Source: Polyangium fumosum (GTDB lineage: Bacteria > Myxococcota_A > Polyangia > Polyangiales > Polyangiaceae). From it: DNA of 64,000 nt. A model generated the notes under the pieces. That model had not been told where the DNA came from. It was given only the letters and a program-made list of their open reading frames with translations, and did no database searches. Below are positions 8,081-16,655 of the stretch, one piece after another; position 1 is the first letter of the stretch, and each line of letters starts with the position of its first letter. The stretch covers positions 168,583 to 232,582 of the forward strand of contig NZ_SSMQ01000009.1 of NCBI RefSeq assembly GCF_005144585.1, written 5' to 3'. Position numbers and translations under genes: made by a program.

Positions 8081-9532
8081 TCATTTGTAAAACGTGACGG
8101 TGTACGCGCGCGGCAATTCGGGGCCCTCGTCAGGGTCGAACGGGTGGCTCCGGTCGATGCTGCCCACGTTGACGCCGACGACCAAAAGCCCGGCGAGGCC
8201 TCGCACGTCGCGAATCGTGCGATCGGCGTGGGTCGCGCCGTTGATCCCGGCGATCGTCGCGCGGCCGACCTCGGCGCCCGCGTGGTCGATCTTCACGAGC
8301 GTCCAGTGGAAAAAGACGCCGAGCTCCCAGTCCGCGGCGAACGTGATTTCGGCGTCCTCGGGCGCGCCTTGCAAATCGAGCCAGAGGTACGTCGCGCCGG
8401 TCGCCTCGATCGGCCGGAGCGGCGCGAGCCGTCGCGGCAACGTGTCGTAGGCGACGGCCCATTCGAAGCGGACGCGACCGAAATCGCCGAACCGCTCGAC
8501 GTCCACGAGGTGCCCGCCGTCGCTCCGCGAGCCCACGAACGCGCGGTCGACCGCGAAATCGAGGAGCAGGTCCTCGAAAGGTTTTTCGTGCGCGCGGGCA
8601 TTGCTGCGCAAGGCGTCGAAGAGGTCGGGCTCGTTGGCGAAATGAAGCGCAGAAGCGTCGGTGCGCTGGCCGGCGACGGCGAGCAGGCCCCAGAGGACGC
8701 CGGTCGGCACGCCCGTGCCGTAGTGTTCGTCGAGGAAACGCGCGAAAAGGAAGGCGCCCGTGGGTTCGTCGGGGCTCGCGAGCGCGGTGAGCGAGCGCTC
8801 CGGCGCGCGCTGAAAATCGTCGACGGCGGCGGCGTCGACGAGGCCACAATCGACGATTGTTGCGGCGAGCTCGGCAGAGGCCATTCCCATCGCGGAGGGC
8901 TCGGCGCCCGCGTCGAGGCGGAGCACGGAGGCATGGGCGAGGGCACGGGTGACGGCGGCGTCGAATTCACAGCCGGCCGCGGGATCGGGCGGCGGGAGGA
9001 CGGTGAACGCAGCGGCGCGGTCCCAAGCGCCGCCCGTGGCAATGCCGTCGGGGACCGTGAAGGGCGGAAGGGCGCCCTCGACGAGGTAGATGTCGTACCG
9101 CACGTCGCCGCCGCGATCGTCGTCGGGCAACGGGAGCGGCAAGCCGAGCGCGGTCATGGCGCGGAGCGAACGTTCGGCAGAGGCGAGCGCGCGGAGGATC
9201 GAGCCCTCGGCCACGGAGGCGCCCGCGTGGACGCAGACGGGCGCGAGGAAGGAACAGGCGGCCCTGGGGACGGAGGCAGCAAGCGGGCGTTCGCGGGCCG
9301 GGAGAACGGAGGGCCCGGCGCGGCGAGCGGAAGCGGAAGCGGGAGCGGAAGCGGAAGCGGGAGCGGAAGCGGGAGCGGGAGCGGAAGCGGGAGCGGAAGC
9401 GGAAGCGGGAGCGGAAGCGGGAGCGGGCGCAGAGGCGGAGGCAGGCGCGGAGGCAGACGCGGGCGCGGCAGCGATCAGGATTCCTGCCCACCCGAGGGCC
9501 CAACGACTGCGCGATGAGCGCGACGCCGCCAT
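8081..9532 (-). CDS. Secreted protein with Ala-Ser-Pro low-complexity tract
   Basis: The product has 483 residues. The signal peptide is MAASRSSRSRWALGWAGILI with an Ala-rich cleavage region. It is followed by about 40 residues of alternating Ala-Ser/Ala-Pro, likely a flexible stalk, and then a globular part of about 400 residues. The sequence EFDAAVTRALAHASVLRLDAG, the Asp/Glu-rich helical middle, and a C-terminal beta-rich part (ATYLWLDLQGAPEDAEITFAADWELGVFF) suggest a helical domain followed by a beta-sandwich. No catalytic motif is clear. ATG 9532 is chosen because it gives a proper signal peptide; the frame is open further upstream. It converges on the 7438-8079 lipoprotein with one base between the stops. 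Confidence 0.7.
   Translation of the reverse strand: MAASRSSRSRWALGWAGILIAAAPASASAPASASAPAPASAPASASAPASAPAPASAPASASAPASASARRAGPSVLPARERPLAASVPRAACSFLAPVCVHAGASVAEGSILRALASAERSLRAMTALGLPLPLPDDDRGGDVRYDIYLVEGALPPFTVPDGIATGGAWDRAAAFTVLPPPDPAAGCEFDAAVTRALAHASVLRLDAGAEPSAMGMASAELAATIVDCGLVDAAAVDDFQRAPERSLTALASPDEPTGAFLFARFLDEHYGTGVPTGVLWGLLAVAGQRTDASALHFANEPDLFDALRSNARAHEKPFEDLLLDFAVDRAFVGSRSDGGHLVDVERFGDFGRVRFEWAVAYDTLPRRLAPLRPIEATGATYLWLDLQGAPEDAEITFAADWELGVFFHWTLVKIDHAGAEVGRATIAGINGATHADRTIRDVRGLAGLLVVGVNVGSIDRSHPFDPDEGPELPRAYTVTFYK
9327..9445. repeat. GGAAGC/GGGAGC hexanucleotide tract
   Basis: About twenty hexamers alternating GGAAGC and GGGAGC on the + strand encode the Ala-Ser/Ala-Pro stalk of the secreted protein on the other strand. 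The unit is the same hexamer as at 3298-3350. The tract is perfectly suited to slippage in steps of two codons. Confidence 0.85.
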
Positions 9533-9613
9533 TTGACACCCCTCGGCGCGACGCCCTACAACCATGAGGTCCGAGATCGTCGGGCTCCGAAGGCCGCTCG
9601 ACACGGGTAGGGT

Positions 9614-10189
9614 ATGTACACGAACGCGGGGACTTTGTCGTTCGACCTCGCCGAAGGGCTCGTGCGGCTCGGCGGAGAAGCGCGCGTCGTCGTGCCCGCC
9701 TCGGCGCTCATGGCGCTCTGGGGCGGCGCGAGCCCAGCCGCGCGCCGCGTCTTCGGTCGAGCTCTCGGCGAGTCGATCGGACGCGCCGCCGCCAAACGTC
9801 TCGCCGCCGATGGCGCAGACCCGACGCACGCGATGATCGACGCGAGCCCCGAAGCCGCGCTCTCCGAGCTCGCCGCCACGTGGGCGCTCGCCGGCCTCGG
9901 CGCGCTCGATCTCGAACGGTGGGGACGCGCGCTCGTGTTCGTCGTGGCGGGCTCACCGCTCGGCGCGGACGGCGACGAGCTCTGCGAGATCACGCTCGAA
10001 GGCGCGCTGTCCGTGGCGAGCGGCAAGAGCGCGCGGGTCGTGCGGATCGAGCGCGTCGAGGCGCGCGCGCGGTTCTTCGTGAGCAACGCAGGCGCGACGG
10101 CGAGGATGCGCGCGGAGCTCGCGCGAGGCACGGTATGGGCCGAGGTGCTCGCCGAGCTCGACGGGCCCGCCTCCCGAGGTGACGCTTGA
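9614..10189 (+). CDS. Conserved hypothetical protein, 191 aa
   Basis: The protein is soluble, Ala- and Arg-rich, with strong GC-rich codon bias. An N-terminal segment with GTLSFDLAEGLVRLGGEARVVVPASAL is followed by helices and a central strand pair (LVFVVAGSPLGADGDELCEITLEGALS). The C-terminal half (ARVVRIERVEARARFFVSNAGATARM) could be a small ligand-binding alpha/beta domain. I do not recognise the family. The first ATG, at 9614, is used. The stop TGA overlaps the TTG start of the next gene, so the two are translationally coupled. It is divergent from the secreted protein upstream. Confidence 0.65.
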   Translation: MYTNAGTLSFDLAEGLVRLGGEARVVVPASALMALWGGASPAARRVFGRALGESIGRAAAKRLAADGADPTHAMIDASPEAALSELAATWALAGLGALDLERWGRALVFVVAGSPLGADGDELCEITLEGALSVASGKSARVVRIERVEARARFFVSNAGATARMRAELARGTVWAEVLAELDGPASRGDA

Positions 10190-10707
10190 GCGACGACGAC
10201 GACCAGGACTGGCCCGGCTCGCCAGAGACGAAGGTTTCGAAATCCACGCCGGACCTCGTGCCGCCCGCATCGTCGCGACAACCACGCTCGCTCAAAGACG
10301 AGCTGCCGCTCGACGACGCCTTGCCCGGCATCCTCGATCCCGAGGCCGAGCCGCTGCCCGAATCCGAGGAGCGACCTCCCGCCTCGCGCAAGGTCGCGAG
10401 CGTGCGCGTCCCGGACGCGCGCGGCGACGAGCGCGTCGACGACTATTCGACCTGGGAGATCGACGGCCTCACGGCGGAGCCTCCGCCCACGCGCAAGGCC
10501 GGCTGGCTCGGCGTGGAACGCAAGGCGCCGGGCGAGGACGCGCGCGTGCGCATCGAGCCCAACGCCGCCCAGGGGCCCACGCTCGTGCGGCGCGTGCTGC
10601 CGGAGGACGAGCTCGTCGCGCTCGGCTCTCCTGCACGCGCCCACCGCCCTGCCACGTTCGGCGAGCTGCTCGACGCTTCGCTTGTGCTGGGTGAAGAGGG
10701 GGAGTGA
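10186..10707 (+). CDS. Acidic, probably disordered protein coupled to the previous gene
   Basis: This 173-residue protein is rich in Asp, Glu, Pro and Arg, with no hydrophobic core and no known domain; it looks largely disordered. The start is read as TTG at 10186 because its last bases are the TGA of the upstream gene (TTGA) and GAGGTGA just upstream is a good ribosome-binding site. Coupling suggests that it acts with the 9614-10189 protein, for instance as a partner or scaffold; that is inference. The C-terminus ends in ATFGELLDASLVLGEEGE, a short helix that may be the interacting part. Confidence 0.6.
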   Translation: MSDDDDQDWPGSPETKVSKSTPDLVPPASSRQPRSLKDELPLDDALPGILDPEAEPLPESEERPPASRKVASVRVPDARGDERVDDYSTWEIDGLTAEPPPTRKAGWLGVERKAPGEDARVRIEPNAAQGPTLVRRVLPEDELVALGSPARAHRPATFGELLDASLVLGEEGE

Positions 10708-10734
10708 GTCTCTCCTCCCCCGATCAAGGACGCC

Positions 10735-11715
10735 TCAGGCGCCCTTCTTCGGAGGCTGCTGGGGCGACATCGTCCGCGCCATGAACGAGTAGACGTCCAT
10801 CTTGTCGCGCGGCGACTGCCCCTTCTCGGTGAGCTTCTGCGCGATGTCGTCGACGAGCGCGCGCATGCGCTCGTACGTGGCTGCGCTCGGCGCGCGCTCG
10901 TACTTGAGCGGGAAGCTCATCATCGCCGCCTGCTTCTCGTAGAACGACGGCTTCACGAAGACGTGCTCCTCCGGCGTCATGAGCGCCGAGAGCACCGTCG
11001 CGAGCGGCCACGTCGCGAGCTTCGCCTTCCCGAGGACCGCGACGAGACGATCAAAACGCGCGTCGTACGCATCGGAACCATGAAGCAAATCGCGCACCGC
11101 CTCGGCGACGGCGCGGTCGTGCTCGGCCGCCATCTTGGTGAACGGGATGATGTCGCCGAGCGGGTGCAAGAGGCCCGTCGCCGCCTTGTGGATCGTGCGC
11201 ACGTTCGCCACGATCTCCGCAAACGCGCCCGCCTGGATCTGCTTGTCGAGCACGTCGCGCGCGAGGAGATCCCGCGCCGTGGCCATCGCGATCGCGCGCG
11301 TCGCCTTGGCCTTCTTGGCCGTCGGGTTCGGATCCTCGACCCCACGCTCCTCCTTGGCGAACCGCGCGCTCGTGAAGCCGCCCGGGAAGATCTCCAGGAA
11401 CAACGCGAACTGCGCCTCGAAGTTCGGCAGGACGGGCGCCACCGCCTTCTGCTTGGGCTTGCCCGACGGCGACCTCTGATCCTTGAGCCCGCGGACCTTC
11501 TTCTCGAGGGCCCGCGCCTCCGCAGCGCCGAGCGTGACCGGCTCGAGCTTCGACCAGAAGGCCTTGGCGATCGAGTGGCTCATGCCATCCTCGAAGTCGT
11601 AGAAGCGCTTGTCGTCGCGTTCTTCGGAGAGATAGCCGAGGCCCCACTCGGGACAGCCCGGGTGCTTGACGATCATCGGCGCGACGGCGGAGGCAGGGGG
11701 GACGTTCACGGTCAT
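10735..11715 (-). CDS. Conserved hypothetical with N-terminal DUF3553-like motif
   Basis: The product has about 326 residues. Near the N-terminus, VKHPGCPEWGLGYLSEERDDKRFYDFEDG matches the short DUF3553-type motif as I remember it (a small beta-fold seen at the end of helicases and in small proteins). The remaining 280 residues are helical and basic (ALEKKVRGLKDQRSP; KMAAEHDRAVAEAVRDLLHG), resembling a fold found in proteins annotated only as hypothetical. The C-terminus YSFMARTMSPQQPPKKGA is typical of soluble proteins. ATG 11715 is preferred; 11751 lies 12 codons upstream in frame. It lies 49 bp after the LON-domain gene on the same strand. No catalytic residues are identified. Confidence 0.65.
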   Translation of the reverse strand: MTVNVPPASAVAPMIVKHPGCPEWGLGYLSEERDDKRFYDFEDGMSHSIAKAFWSKLEPVTLGAAEARALEKKVRGLKDQRSPSGKPKQKAVAPVLPNFEAQFALFLEIFPGGFTSARFAKEERGVEDPNPTAKKAKATRAIAMATARDLLARDVLDKQIQAGAFAEIVANVRTIHKAATGLLHPLGDIIPFTKMAAEHDRAVAEAVRDLLHGSDAYDARFDRLVAVLGKAKLATWPLATVLSALMTPEEHVFVKPSFYEKQAAMMSFPLKYERAPSAATYERMRALVDDIAQKLTEKGQSPRDKMDVYSFMARTMSPQQPPKKGA

Positions 11716-11764
11716 GGGCGGCCAGAGTAGCCCATGAGGAGCGCGGCGCACGCTCTGTCCGCGC

Positions 11765-12418
11765 TCAATTCAGGTCGCGACCGCCCGGCATGAGCGTGTG
11801 CCTCTGCATCGCGAGGACCTCAGCGACGCGGCGAACACGCGCGCGCGGCGAGAGCGTCTCGAGGATCGCTTGACGTTCGCGTGCGTCGAGCACGAGGTGG
11901 TGGGCGCAGAGGTCGGCGAGCAAAGCCGGCTTCGCGTCGCGCGGCAAGCGAAACTCGAAGCCGCGATCCCGCTCCCGAACGAACTGCGCGAACGCCGTCG
12001 CGGTCGATACCAGCGCCGACAACTCGCTCTGCGTAATTTCCTCGTCCTGAGGAACGAGCACCTCCGCGGACGCGCGCCGGTACGGCGGTTCGAACGAGAG
12101 CTCCGACAAACGAACCCGCACGCGGCCGCGTAGGAGGATGTTGAACCGACCGCCAGGCAGCTCCGTGTGGTCGACGATCGTGCCGAGCCCGGCGACCTGC
12201 GCGATCTCCGGATGCCCATGCGCGTCCATCGGGCGCTCGTTCGTGATCATCACGATCGCCATCGAGCGGTGCGTCTTCAGCACGTCGGTCACCATCGCGC
12301 GGTACCGCGGCTCGAAGACGTGCAGGGGCAAGAGCGCGCCTGGAAAGAGCACCGTGTTCGGCAGCGGGAAGAGGGGCAACGCAGGGAGCGCCTCCAGCAG
12401 ATCCGAAAGGGTGTTCAT
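11765..12418 (-). CDS. LON substrate-binding domain protein
   Basis: This 217-residue protein consists of the N-terminal (LON) domain of Lon protease without the AAA+ and protease parts. LPLFPLPNTVLFPGALLPLHVFEPRYRAMV is the hallmark start. [35 protein letters not shown] follows as in the family, then a helical bundle (residues 130-205). Free-standing LON-domain proteins are common; they are thought to bind unfolded or specific proteins, but their roles are mostly unknown. ATG 12418 is the first methionine and places the motif at the normal distance. It lies 61 bp downstream of folE on the same strand. Confidence 0.88.
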   Translation of the reverse strand: MNTLSDLLEALPALPLFPLPNTVLFPGALLPLHVFEPRYRAMVTDVLKTHRSMAIVMITNERPMDAHGHPEIAQVAGLGTIVDHTELPGGRFNILLRGRVRVRLSELSFEPPYRRASAEVLVPQDEEITQSELSALVSTATAFAQFVRERDRGFEFRLPRDAKPALLADLCAHHLVLDARERQAILETLSPRARVRRVAEVLAMQRHTLMPGGRDLN

Positions 12419-12479
12419 CGAACGAACGTAGCACGCACCACAGGCAGGGCGTACGCCGAGGGCCTTGAACGGACGCGCC

Positions 12480-13043
12480 TCAGCGGCCGAGCGCGGCGAG
12501 CGCGAGCGCGCGTCCCTCGCTCGTGGCGAACGATCCGCCGAACGCGAGGGTCTCCACGAGCGCGCCGGTTTTCCGCTCGCCCCGCGAGACGAGGCAGGTG
12601 TGCGTGAGCGAAAGCTTGCAGAGCGCGCCCTTCGCTTCGAGCTCGCGGCCGATGAGGTCGACCACGGTCGCGCCGATCTGCTCCTGGAGCGTCAACCTGC
12701 GCGCCACGACGTCGACGACACGGGCGAGCGTGCCGATGCCCGCGACACGCGCGCCCGGCTGGTACGCGACGATCGCCGAGCCAAACGCAGGCAAGAGGTG
12801 ATGCGGGCAGATGGTCGTGACCGCGAGGTCACGCACGACGACGATGCCCGTGCCCGTGTCGGTCACGCCGAGCGAGCCCTCGCGCAGCACGGCGGAAGCG
12901 TCGATCGACTCGCCTTCGAGCAGGTCGTCGGCCCACGCGTCGGCCACGCGCTCGCCCGTGCCCTCGAGCTCGCCCACGGGCTCGTGCCCGAGGGCGCGCA
13001 GAAAGTCCTCCACGGCTCGCGCGGCTGCTCTGCGATCGATCAT
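12480..13043 (-). CDS. folE: GTP cyclohydrolase I
   Basis: FolE converts GTP to 7,8-dihydroneopterin triphosphate, the first step of folate and tetrahydrobiopterin synthesis; it may also feed queuosine-type pathways. The product has 187 residues, close to the usual length. Visible motifs are CPHHLLP (zinc ligand Cys and active-site His), GIGTLARVVDVVARRLTLQEQ (GTP-binding helix), and THTCLVSRGERKTGA with the second zinc Cys. The start ATG is 5 bp after the stop of the DUF2203 gene, so the two are co-transcribed along with the MerR gene upstream. The family assignment is firm. Confidence 0.93.
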   Translation of the reverse strand: MIDRRAAARAVEDFLRALGHEPVGELEGTGERVADAWADDLLEGESIDASAVLREGSLGVTDTGTGIVVVRDLAVTTICPHHLLPAFGSAIVAYQPGARVAGIGTLARVVDVVARRLTLQEQIGATVVDLIGRELEAKGALCKLSLTHTCLVSRGERKTGALVETLAFGGSFATSEGRALALAALGR

Positions 13044-13048
13044 GATGG

Positions 13049-13477
13049 TCAGTTATACAGCGGCTTCGAGGGGATCCCGATGGGCTTGCGCCCGGAAAAA
13101 CCCTGATCGAGCTCGTGCCAGTGCTCGACCGCCCGCTCGCCGTACCGCCAGCAGAGCCAGACGTCGCGGCCCTCGATCTGCCCGAGGAAATCACAGAGGC
13201 CGATGCGCGGATCCTTCACGGCCACGCCGAGCTCCTCGATGGAGCGCCAGCCCTCTTCGTAGACCAAGAGCTCGGCCCGGAGCGCGCGCTCGTCGGGGTC
13301 GAGCGCCTCTTCGCCTTCGATCATCACGAGCAAGCGCTCGCCCTGGCCACGCGCCCGCATCGCGCGCAGGCGCTGGTCGATGTCGAACGCGCGGCGCATC
13401 TGCGCGCCGACGAGGAGCGAGAGGCGCGGCACGAGCGCGTTCGCCTCCGCGAGCGTCCAGATGCGCCGAACGCTCAA
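13049..13477 (-). CDS. DUF2203-family protein
   Basis: This is a small cytoplasmic protein of 142 residues matching DUF2203: RIWTLAEANALVPRL at the N-terminus, a helical middle, then the conserved end VKDPRIGLCDFLGQIEGRDVWLCWRYGERAVEHWHELDQGFSGRKPI. The function of the family is not established. The start is read as TTG at 13477, overlapping the TGA of the MerR gene as TTGA, because GAGAAAGAG lies just upstream and the family begins right at this point. An upstream in-frame ATG (13546) lies within the MerR gene and would add a senseless extension. Confidence 0.85.
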   Translation of the reverse strand: MSVRRIWTLAEANALVPRLSLLVGAQMRRAFDIDQRLRAMRARGQGERLLVMIEGEEALDPDERALRAELLVYEEGWRSIEELGVAVKDPRIGLCDFLGQIEGRDVWLCWRYGERAVEHWHELDQGFSGRKPIGIPSKPLYN

Positions 13478-14100
13478 GGGGACTCTTTCTCGCCCTCGGC
13501 CCCAGCCGGCGGCGCCGCGAGCTTGCGCGCCGGATCGTGGTTGCACGGGTTGATGGACCAGAGCACACGCACGCTCCGCGGCAGGACCGGGTGCGCCGTC
13601 ATCACGGTGCAGGTCTCGCAGGCCGTCGGGAACCCCCGATCGTCCTCGCAGCGCATGCAGGGCTCGACGATCTTCGTGGTCTCTTCGAGGTCGTCGCGCA
13701 GGCGGTTCAGGACCGCGAGCTTCTCCTTCAGCTCGTCGATCCGCGCGGCGAGGACCTTCGTGGCCTGCTGCGCAGCCGCGGACCCCGACGTCGCCGTCTT
13801 CTTCACGTCGAGGATGGCCTTGATGTCGTCGAGCGACAGGCCTGCCATGCGCATGTCGGTCACGAGCATCAGCCGGTCGAGCTCGGAGCGTTCGAACAGC
13901 CGATGCCCGCCGTCGGTGCGCCGGGCGGGCCGCAAGATGCCCTCTTCCTCGTAAAAACGCACGGTGCGGAGCGTGCTGTTCGACAGCCGCGCCATTTCAC
14001 CGGTGGTCAAGAGCGGCGTTTCGCGCGGGCGGTCCGCCTCCGCAGGCGCACTCGCCTCGGCGGGCGAGTCGGGGCACGGGGCAGGTGCATGAGGATCCAC
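13474..14100 (-). CDS. MerR-family transcriptional regulator
   Basis: The regulator has 208 residues. A disordered Pro/Ala-rich N-terminus precedes the winged helix-turn-helix TTGEMARLSNSTLRTVRFYEEEGILRPARRTDGGHRLFERSELDRL (residues 32-77), the MerR signature. A dimerisation coiled coil (ATKVLAARIDELKEKLAVLNRLRDDLEE) and a Cys-rich C-terminus (EPCMRCEDDRGFPTACETCTV) follow. The Cys cluster may bind a metal or sense thiols or redox state. MerR proteins bind palindromes inside stretched promoters. A perfect 12-bp palindrome lies 20-31 bp upstream of the start (14120-14131), a candidate autoregulatory site. It heads a unit with DUF2203 and folE. Confidence 0.9.
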   Translation of the reverse strand: MDPHAPAPCPDSPAEASAPAEADRPRETPLLTTGEMARLSNSTLRTVRFYEEEGILRPARRTDGGHRLFERSELDRLMLVTDMRMAGLSLDDIKAILDVKKTATSGSAAAQQATKVLAARIDELKEKLAVLNRLRDDLEETTKIVEPCMRCEDDRGFPTACETCTVMTAHPVLPRSVRVLWSINPCNHDPARKLAAPPAGAEGEKESP

Positions 14101-14119
14101 GGGTTTCGAGGGTACATGA

Positions 14120-14131
14120 GGTTACGTAACC
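14120..14131. promoter_or_regulatory. Candidate MerR operator, perfect palindrome
   Basis: GGTTACGTAACC is a perfect 12-bp palindrome between a TTGCCG-like and a TACCCT-like element in the upstream region of the merR gene, the usual position of MerR sites. An almost identical copy (GGTTACGTAACG) is at 62767-62778. Binding is inferred. Confidence 0.5.
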
Positions 14132-14310
14132 GGCAAGAGGGCATCCCGTCCGCGCTCGCCTGTTTACGTCCCCACATGCTTCTTTTTCATATCCCTCCCA
14201 GGTTTGCGCGCCCGCTATGAACGACGGTTCTCACCGCGCGAGGCGGAGCACGAAACTCCGCTTCGCCGGTTGAATTCGATGGAGGCACGTCGCTTGCTGA
14301 TGGGCTCGGC

Positions 14311-16368
14311 ATGCACTTGCGCTTGCTCCCTCTCACGGGCCTCGCCGCGATCACGACCCTCGCCATGACCCAGCACGCCGACGCGGCCGGCGCCTGGCTC
14401 CCAAGCGCGGAGACCACGCCGTTCGAGCAGCGCGTGGCCGTCGCCGTCGGCCCCACGCGCTCCACGTTGTGGACCAGCCTTCGCGCGTCGGCCGACGTCG
14501 GCCCGTTCGGGATCATCGTCCCCGTCGCCCCGGGCGCCGCGCTCGATCACAGCTCCGACGCTTGGCTCGAAGCCCTCAACACAGCGACGGCGCCGCGCAT
14601 CTTCCCGCCGACCGGCGTGACCCCGACGTGCCCCGGCGAAGAGGTCCCCGACGGCTCGGATCCCTTCCACGTGACCGATGAGCTCGGCTCGATCGAGAGC
14701 CTCGCGCCGATCGAATCCAAGCTCTTGCCGGACATCGCCGCGGTCTCCGCGTGGGCGAACCAGCACGGCTTCGAGATCGCGCCCGAGGTCTACGCCGCGC
14801 TCGACAAGATGGTCGGCAAGCGCTTCTTCGCCGAGCGCTTCAACGCGCCGAACGCGCCGTTCATCACCTCCACCTTGCGTGTCGTGTCCCCGACGCAGGA
14901 CCCCGTGCTTCCGCTCGCCGTGACGCGCGCCGGCGCCACGGATCTGCGCGTCACGGCGTGGCTGCTCGGCAAGGGCAGGGCCGCGCTCGCGGGCAGCAAG
15001 CCGATCACGCTCCCGACGAACGATCTGCACTGGAGCGCAGGCGACGGCGATTCGAACTACGTCACGCTGCGCGCGGACAGGCTCCTCGCCGGCGGGCCGA
15101 GCGCGGTGCTGATCGAGGCGGCGAGCCACGAGGCGCTCGTGAGCAACGTGCCGATCGCGAACGGGACGAGCTCGGTCACGGGTGTGGTGACGAGCTTCTT
15201 CCAGCGCGCTGCGATCTACGGCGACGGGAACCCGAGCGCCTCGTCCTGCATCACGGTGGCCGCGGTCACGCTCGACGAGCCGTACGCGGTGGCCGAGAGC
15301 TGTCCACGCGCCGGGCTCGGCATCGTGGGCGGCGGGCCCGCGTGCGTGGAGTCGCCCGCAGGCGCGGAGCTCGATCCGGCGAAGCTACGTTGCGGCGGCA
15401 TCACCGACGACCTCGCCGTCGCGCTCTCGGGCATGGTGCCGCAGGATGCGGTGCTCACGCGCGCGACGTTGTTCATCGCGAAAAACGCGGCCGGCAGCGC
15501 GTGGCCCGTGACGTTCGAGCCCGCGGCGTCGGACGTCGCGCCCTTGCTCACGGCGACGAGCCTCGATCTCGGCACCTGCAGCGGGAACAGCAGCACGACA
15601 GGGAGCGGCAGCAGCTCGAGCTCGGGCGGCAGTTCGAGCTCGGGTGGGCAAGGCGGATCGAACGGCGTGGGCGTGGGCGTCGGCGTCGGCGGATCGGCCG
15701 GTTCGTACTACGACGACGACTACGACAACGACGTCAACTGCGCCTGCGTGGGCACCGCGGATCCGGTGATCACCGACGAAACGGGCAGCGGAGGCGACGA
15801 CTATTATTACGACGACTCGTCCAGCGAGGACTGCAGCGGCGACACCTCCGACGACGACTATTACGACGACTCTTCCGACGACTCGTCCAGCGAGGACTGT
15901 AGCGGCGACACCTCCGACGACGACTATTACGACGACTCGTCCAGCGAGGACTGTGGCGGGGGCACCTCCGACGACGACTACTACGACTACGACGACTCGT
16001 CCGACGACTCCTCCGACGACTCGTCCAGCGAGGACTGCGGCGGCGACACGGACGACAGCAGCGAGAGCAGCGACTCGGATTGCAGCGGCGACACGGACGA
16101 CGGCAGCGACGACTGGGGCGACTGGGAAGAGGCGCGCAAGTCGAGCAGCGCAGGTCGGCGCGTCGCGACGATCGACGTGTCTCACCACGACGCGTCGTCG
16201 GCTGCGCACCACGCTCCGGCGAAAAAACTGCGCAAGCGCGGGCCCAAGGCGTCCGTGATCACGCTGGGGTTGCTCGCGATCCTCGCGCCGCTGCGTCGCC
16301 TCGCGCGGCCCGACCGTTCGCGGCGCAGCTCCAAGGACAAACCCCGGCGCGAGCGCGCTTCTTCGTGA
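14311..16368 (+). CDS. Large secreted protein with acidic Asp/Ser/Tyr/Cys repeats and C-terminal anchor
   Basis: The product has 685 residues. The signal peptide is MHLRLLPLTGLAAITTLAM...ADAAGA. An N-terminal domain of about 400 residues (VAVAVGPTRSTLWTSL, FGIIVPVAPGAAL, ALDKMVGKRFFAERF) recalls DUF2330-type secreted proteins, but only weakly. A Ser/Gly linker follows, then about 130 residues of repeats with SSSEDCSGDTSDDDYYDD, highly acidic and with regularly spaced Cys. The C-terminus has a hydrophobic helix (SVITLGLLAILAPL) followed by an Arg-rich tail, like MYXO-CTERM/GlyGly-CTERM-type sorting tails, although no Cys or GlyGly motif precedes it. Surface attachment and possible cation binding by the acidic repeat are inferences. 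Confidence 0.75.
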   Translation: MHLRLLPLTGLAAITTLAMTQHADAAGAWLPSAETTPFEQRVAVAVGPTRSTLWTSLRASADVGPFGIIVPVAPGAALDHSSDAWLEALNTATAPRIFPPTGVTPTCPGEEVPDGSDPFHVTDELGSIESLAPIESKLLPDIAAVSAWANQHGFEIAPEVYAALDKMVGKRFFAERFNAPNAPFITSTLRVVSPTQDPVLPLAVTRAGATDLRVTAWLLGKGRAALAGSKPITLPTNDLHWSAGDGDSNYVTLRADRLLAGGPSAVLIEAASHEALVSNVPIANGTSSVTGVVTSFFQRAAIYGDGNPSASSCITVAAVTLDEPYAVAESCPRAGLGIVGGGPACVESPAGAELDPAKLRCGGITDDLAVALSGMVPQDAVLTRATLFIAKNAAGSAWPVTFEPAASDVAPLLTATSLDLGTCSGNSSTTGSGSSSSSGGSSSSGGQGGSNGVGVGVGVGGSAGSYYDDDYDNDVNCACVGTADPVITDETGSGGDDYYYDDSSSEDCSGDTSDDDYYDDSSDDSSSEDCSGDTSDDDYYDDSSSEDCGGGTSDDDYYDYDDSSDDSSDDSSSEDCGGDTDDSSESSDSDCSGDTDDGSDDWGDWEEARKSSSAGRRVATIDVSHHDASSAAHHAPAKKLRKRGPKASVITLGLLAILAPLRRLARPDRSRRSSKDKPRRERASS
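15800..16080 (+). repeat. Tandem coding repeats of the acidic domain
   Basis: Repeats of about 54-72 bp (starting near GACGACTATTACGACGACTC) encode DDDYYDDSSSEDCSGDTS units with variable numbers of DDSS insertions. Units are more alike in DNA than needed for the protein, which suggests recent expansion. Confidence 0.75.
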
Positions 16369-16655
16369 GGGCCCCGCGTGCCCGCTTCCGGGGCTGTCCC
16401 GGGCGAGCGGGCACGCGGCCCGAGCCCTTGGACGCGGCAGGAAAACGTCGGGGGCTCCCCGCGGGTCGTGTTGCCGTCCGGGCCGGCGTGATAGGATACT
16501 CGAATCATGAATCGCGCCGGGCGCCAGACTCGCGAGGGGGTACAGCGTCGTCGCGGCATGGGCAGCGACCGCCCAAGCGCCACACGAGCACCGAGATCCG
16601 CTATGATCTGCAGGCTCGGGATGCATGAACTCGCTCAACGAAGGATGGCGCGCGC

